Assembly: GCA_903953615.1 (NCBI GenBank)
Contig: CAJBKH010000322.1
Location: 1-8,456 of the forward strand
DNA: 8,456 nt
Direction: 5' to 3'
Source: an uncultured Bacteroidota bacterium
GTDB taxonomy: Bacteria; Bacteroidota; Bacteroidia; NS11-12g; UBA955
How positions within the stretch are numbered: the first letter of the stretch is position 1; the number at the start of each line of letters is the position of its first letter. The notes under the pieces are model-generated. The model had not been told where the DNA came from. It searched no databases and was given only the letters and a program-made list of their open reading frames with translations. Shown one piece after another: positions 6,415 through 8,456 of the stretch. Made by a program: the position numbers and the translations under genes.

Positions 6415-7404
6415 TTATTTGCCTATTGCAATTTTACCACTCGCAGTTATCTTGCCAATTTCAAAACAAGCCTCATTAGTTATGGGTTCCGAACTTGTAA
6501 ATAATAGCCCTCCGCTGGTTTGCGGATCGCAGAGCCAAAGAAATTCTAGTCCATCTAAGCCCGTGCAACGGTCCTTTATAAAATTATAATTACTCGTTGT
6601 AATATTGGGATATATAAATTGTTGGGCCAATGCTTTAGCTTCGGGTTCTACAGCTATTTTATCTAAACTCAAATCTGCTCCCAAATTTATTCCTAACATT
6701 TCACTTAGATGGCCTAATAAGCCGAAGCCTGTCACATCTGTCATGGCTGTTACCGTTTGTATTTTGCCTAATTCACTACCAATGGTATTAAGTGTTGTGC
6801 ATAGTTCGATAAGCCGCTGATAACCGGCCTCCGACAATTTATCATGTTTAATCGCATTGGCCATTAAGCCCAGTCCCAAGGGTTTGGTGAGATAAATAGA
6901 ATCGCCAACTTGACACGTATTGTTTTGCTTTAAGTTTTGTTTTTTAACCAAGCCGTTAACGCTTAAGCCGAACAAAGGTTCACTGGTTTGTATACTATGG
7001 CCACCTGCTATGGGAATGCCAGCTTTTGCACAGATGGTTTGTGCGCCTCGCATAACTTCCTGAGCATCTTCAACAGATAAAATATCTACAGGCCAGCCAA
7101 GAATCGCAATGGCCATTATGGGCTGTCCACCCATGGCATACACATCGCTTATAGCATTGGCTGCAGCAATTTGACCAAAATCAAAGGCACTATCAACAAT
7201 GGGTAAAAAGAAATCAGTTGTACTAATAATACAATCTTCTTCATTCAAGGCATAAACAGCCGCATCATCGTTGCTAGCATTGCCTACCAATAGGGCAGGG
7301 AAGTAAGTTGATGGCGACTGAGATAGAATGCTTTTAAGAACAGCGGGTTCGATTTTACATCCGCAACCGCCACCTTTGCTAAATGAGGTAAGCCTAGTTG
7401 GCAT
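6415..7404 (-). CDS. selD: Selenide, water dikinase (selenophosphate synthase), Cys form
   Basis: The 329-residue product aligns over its full length with E. coli SelD. It catalyses ATP + selenide + water to selenophosphate + AMP + phosphate in the cytoplasm, supplying selenium for selenocysteine, 2-selenouridine in tRNA, or the selenium-dependent molybdenum hydroxylase cofactor. The flexible N-terminal loop is KGGGCGCKI: Cys14 corresponds to the catalytic Cys/Sec and Lys17 to the essential lysine. Metal and nucleotide-binding acidic residues are present: Asp47 (NDDAAV), Asp64 (STTDFF), Asp87 (ISDVYAMGG) and Asp223 (MTDVTGFGLLGHLSEM). PIAGGHSI (131-138) and LCDPQTSGGLL (291-301) are also typical. 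The active-site codon is TGC, so this is the non-selenoprotein form. The C-terminus is somewhat shorter than in E. coli but no motif is lost. Its start overlaps the end of the upstream DUF4377-META gene by 11 bases, indicating co-transcription and probable translational coupling. No selA, selB, selU or selenium transporter is in the window, so the selenium use is unknown. Confidence 0.97.
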   Translation of the reverse strand: MPTRLTSFSKGGGCGCKIEPAVLKSILSQSPSTYFPALLVGNASNDDAAVYALNEEDCIISTTDFFLPIVDSAFDFGQIAAANAISDVYAMGGQPIMAIAILGWPVDILSVEDAQEVMRGAQTICAKAGIPIAGGHSIQTSEPLFGLSVNGLVKKQNLKQNNTCQVGDSIYLTKPLGLGLMANAIKHDKLSEAGYQRLIELCTTLNTIGSELGKIQTVTAMTDVTGFGLLGHLSEMLGINLGADLSLDKIAVEPEAKALAQQFIYPNITTSNYNFIKDRCTGLDGLEFLWLCDPQTSGGLLFTSSEPITNEACFEIGKITASGKIAIGK

Positions 7405-8395
7405 CTCTTATTTCCATTTCTCTTTTCGAACCATCTTTGTAGGTAATGATGGCATATAGCATGTCCGGTTTTTCGTTTTCCTTATTTAAAATTTCTACCA
7501 TTGTTATTTCAGGATTCATCCCAATAGGCAATAATTTGTATTTTAATTTTTTTCTTTCGGCTTCCGTTAGTTTGGCAGGTCGGTACATGAAAAATAAATT
7601 CGCATTGGCATGCATAGCAGGCGCGTTTACACGGTAGCTGCCATCTTCATTTTTCATGAAGTTGATATCGTTCTTAGGTTGTTTTTCTAATTCAATGACA
7701 TTTAAAATAGAATCTAATCGTTTGTCAGGACGGCAATGCAAGGTCATAAAGTTTTCGCAAACAATGTACAACATGTTGTTACGCGCATAGAAGGTTGCTT
7801 TGCCTTTGAGCGCTGCATTAATTTTAGATTCGATATCATCAAAGTTGCACGATATTAAGGTGCTTGTCAAGGTGCCGAATTGCATAAACGCGGTGGCATA
7901 ACTGCAAGATCCCATAAAACTATTACAACCGCTGAATCCATAAATAACATTTGAATCGAGGTCGAATTTTACATAAGGTTTTGCTTTCAAAGCCAATGTT
8001 TTTTTGCCGTACTGCTCAATGTTGATGATTTGAAATGTATTGTTTGCTAAAATGCGTTTGTCTATGTGCACAGTACTTTTTTGATAGATGATGGTGCTCA
8101 AGGCATACGTGAATTTTGGTCCATCCATTTCTGTGAATTTTAATTTTTGTTGGCTCACCTCAATATAATATTCAAATCCTTTTTCATGGGTAAATCCTTC
8201 GATGGTCCAAGGAAAATTAACCCAATTGCTATCTTCACTTTCACGGATTCTCAAGCAAGAGGTCATGGCATCGCCCAATTGGCAAGCAATTTTTGCATCT
8301 GCTACATACCATTTTTTTATCTCAATTTCTTGGGCTTGGGTTTCGCTTATCCAGCCAACTATGGCCAAACATAATATCACTAATCTTTTCATCAT
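7394..8395 (-). CDS. Secreted DUF4377-META domain protein with unassigned C-terminal region
   Basis: The 333-residue product has a Sec signal peptide (MMKR, hydrophobic core, likely cleavage after Ala21 before QEIEIKKW). Residues about 29-110 look like DUF4377: C47-LRIRES, W-x4-W-x2-IEGF (58-68), EKGFEYYIEV (71-80), then a polar strand ending in LSTIIYQKS. Residues about 118-215 look like a META (DUF306/HslJ-like) domain, with VKFD, YGFSGCNSFMGSCSY (152-166) and LTSTLISCN (176-184). META proteins include the heat-inducible HslJ and secreted proteins of unknown function. Residues about 235-333 are a further predicted beta-rich region (PAMHANANLFFMYRP; LLPIGMNPEITMVEIL; MLYAIITYKDGSKREMEI) that I cannot assign. 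The mature protein has seven cysteines (38, 47, 157, 164, 183, 213, 221), several probably in disulfides. Translation could begin at either of two adjacent ATG codons (8395 or 8392). No -7-like TTTG element directly precedes the start. It is the first visible gene of an operon with selD. Confidence 0.83.
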   Translation of the reverse strand: MMKRLVILCLAIVGWISETQAQEIEIKKWYVADAKIACQLGDAMTSCLRIRESEDSNWVNFPWTIEGFTHEKGFEYYIEVSQQKLKFTEMDGPKFTYALSTIIYQKSTVHIDKRILANNTFQIINIEQYGKKTLALKAKPYVKFDLDSNVIYGFSGCNSFMGSCSYATAFMQFGTLTSTLISCNFDDIESKINAALKGKATFYARNNMLYIVCENFMTLHCRPDKRLDSILNVIELEKQPKNDINFMKNEDGSYRVNAPAMHANANLFFMYRPAKLTEAERKKLKYKLLPIGMNPEITMVEILNKENEKPDMLYAIITYKDGSKREMEIRDAN

Positions 8396-8426
8396 ATGGG
8401 TTTCTTTTTATCGCTTTTAATCTTTT

Positions 8427-8439
8427 TTAAGTTACTTAA
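8427..8439. promoter_or_regulatory. AT-rich palindrome upstream of the DUF4377-META gene
   Basis: TTAAGT (8427-8432), a central T, and ACTTAA (8434-8439) form a perfect 13-base palindrome 31 bases upstream of the gene's ATG, inside the 61 bases between that start and the window edge. The position would suit an operator for the DUF4377-META/selD operon. The sequence is short and very AT-rich, so chance is a real alternative. I see no other gene or convincing TTTG/TAnnTTTG promoter in 8396-8456. Confidence 0.18.
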
Positions 8440-8456
8440 TGCTTCAAGTTTTAAAG

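Noticed and set aside
7344..7366. Possible selenocysteine codon in SelD
   Set aside because: The active-site position is TGC and the following cysteine is TGT, with no in-frame TGA; this is the Cys form.
1..8456. Mobile elements, CRISPR arrays, defence systems, tRNA or rRNA genes
   Set aside because: No transposase, integrase, nuclease or toxin-like protein, no spaced direct repeats and no tRNA-like cloverleaf sequence were seen on either strand.

Overview
The window looks like ordinary chromosome from a member of the Bacteroidota, probably one of the gliding or environmental lineages (Cytophagia, Chitinophagia, Sphingobacteriia or Flavobacteriia). The evidence is an AT-rich composition, a secreted protein ending in a type IX secretion (T9SS) type A sorting domain, an M1 peptidase lipoprotein with a HEAT-like C-terminal half, PepSY-like and DUF4377-META secreted proteins typical of the phylum, and promoter-like TTTG-N19-NAnnTTTG elements instead of Shine-Dalgarno sequences. 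I see no mobile element, CRISPR array, tRNA, rRNA or phage gene. Coding density is high and no gene-free stretch exceeds about 130 bases.

Layout. A 5'-truncated cinA (+) enters from the left edge. It is followed after 28 bases by a secreted parallel beta-helix protein with a T9SS sorting domain (+). That gene ends one base from the stop codon of a convergent AIM24/TIGR00266-family gene (-). Upstream of the AIM24 gene on the same strand is a large M1 zinc metallopeptidase lipoprotein (-). A 129-base divergent promoter region separates the peptidase from a small PepSY-like secreted protein (+). That gene converges, with a 34-base gap, on selD (selenide, water dikinase, -). selD overlaps by 11 bases the end of a secreted DUF4377-META protein (-), whose start lies about 60 bases from the right edge.

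How the genes work together. There is no obvious single pathway. cinA (nicotinamide nucleotide recycling) and selD (selenophosphate synthesis) are cytoplasmic housekeeping enzymes. Four of the seven genes encode exported proteins: the T9SS cargo, the lipoprotein peptidase, the PepSY-like protein and the DUF4377-META protein. Two linkages look transcriptional: cinA with the beta-helix gene, and DUF4377-META with selD. The AIM24 and M1 genes could be co-transcribed, but each has its own promoter-like element.

The least ordinary observation is at gene starts. The M1, AIM24 and PepSY genes each have an nnnnTTTG -7-like element ending only 4-5 bases before the ATG, and for M1 and AIM24 a TTTG box lies exactly 19 bases further upstream. 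This predicts leaderless or near-leaderless mRNAs. The genes that appear to sit inside operons (selD and the beta-helix gene) lack this element. An imperfect inverted repeat also lies in the divergent M1/PepSY promoter region. I do not see a convincing new multi-gene system here.
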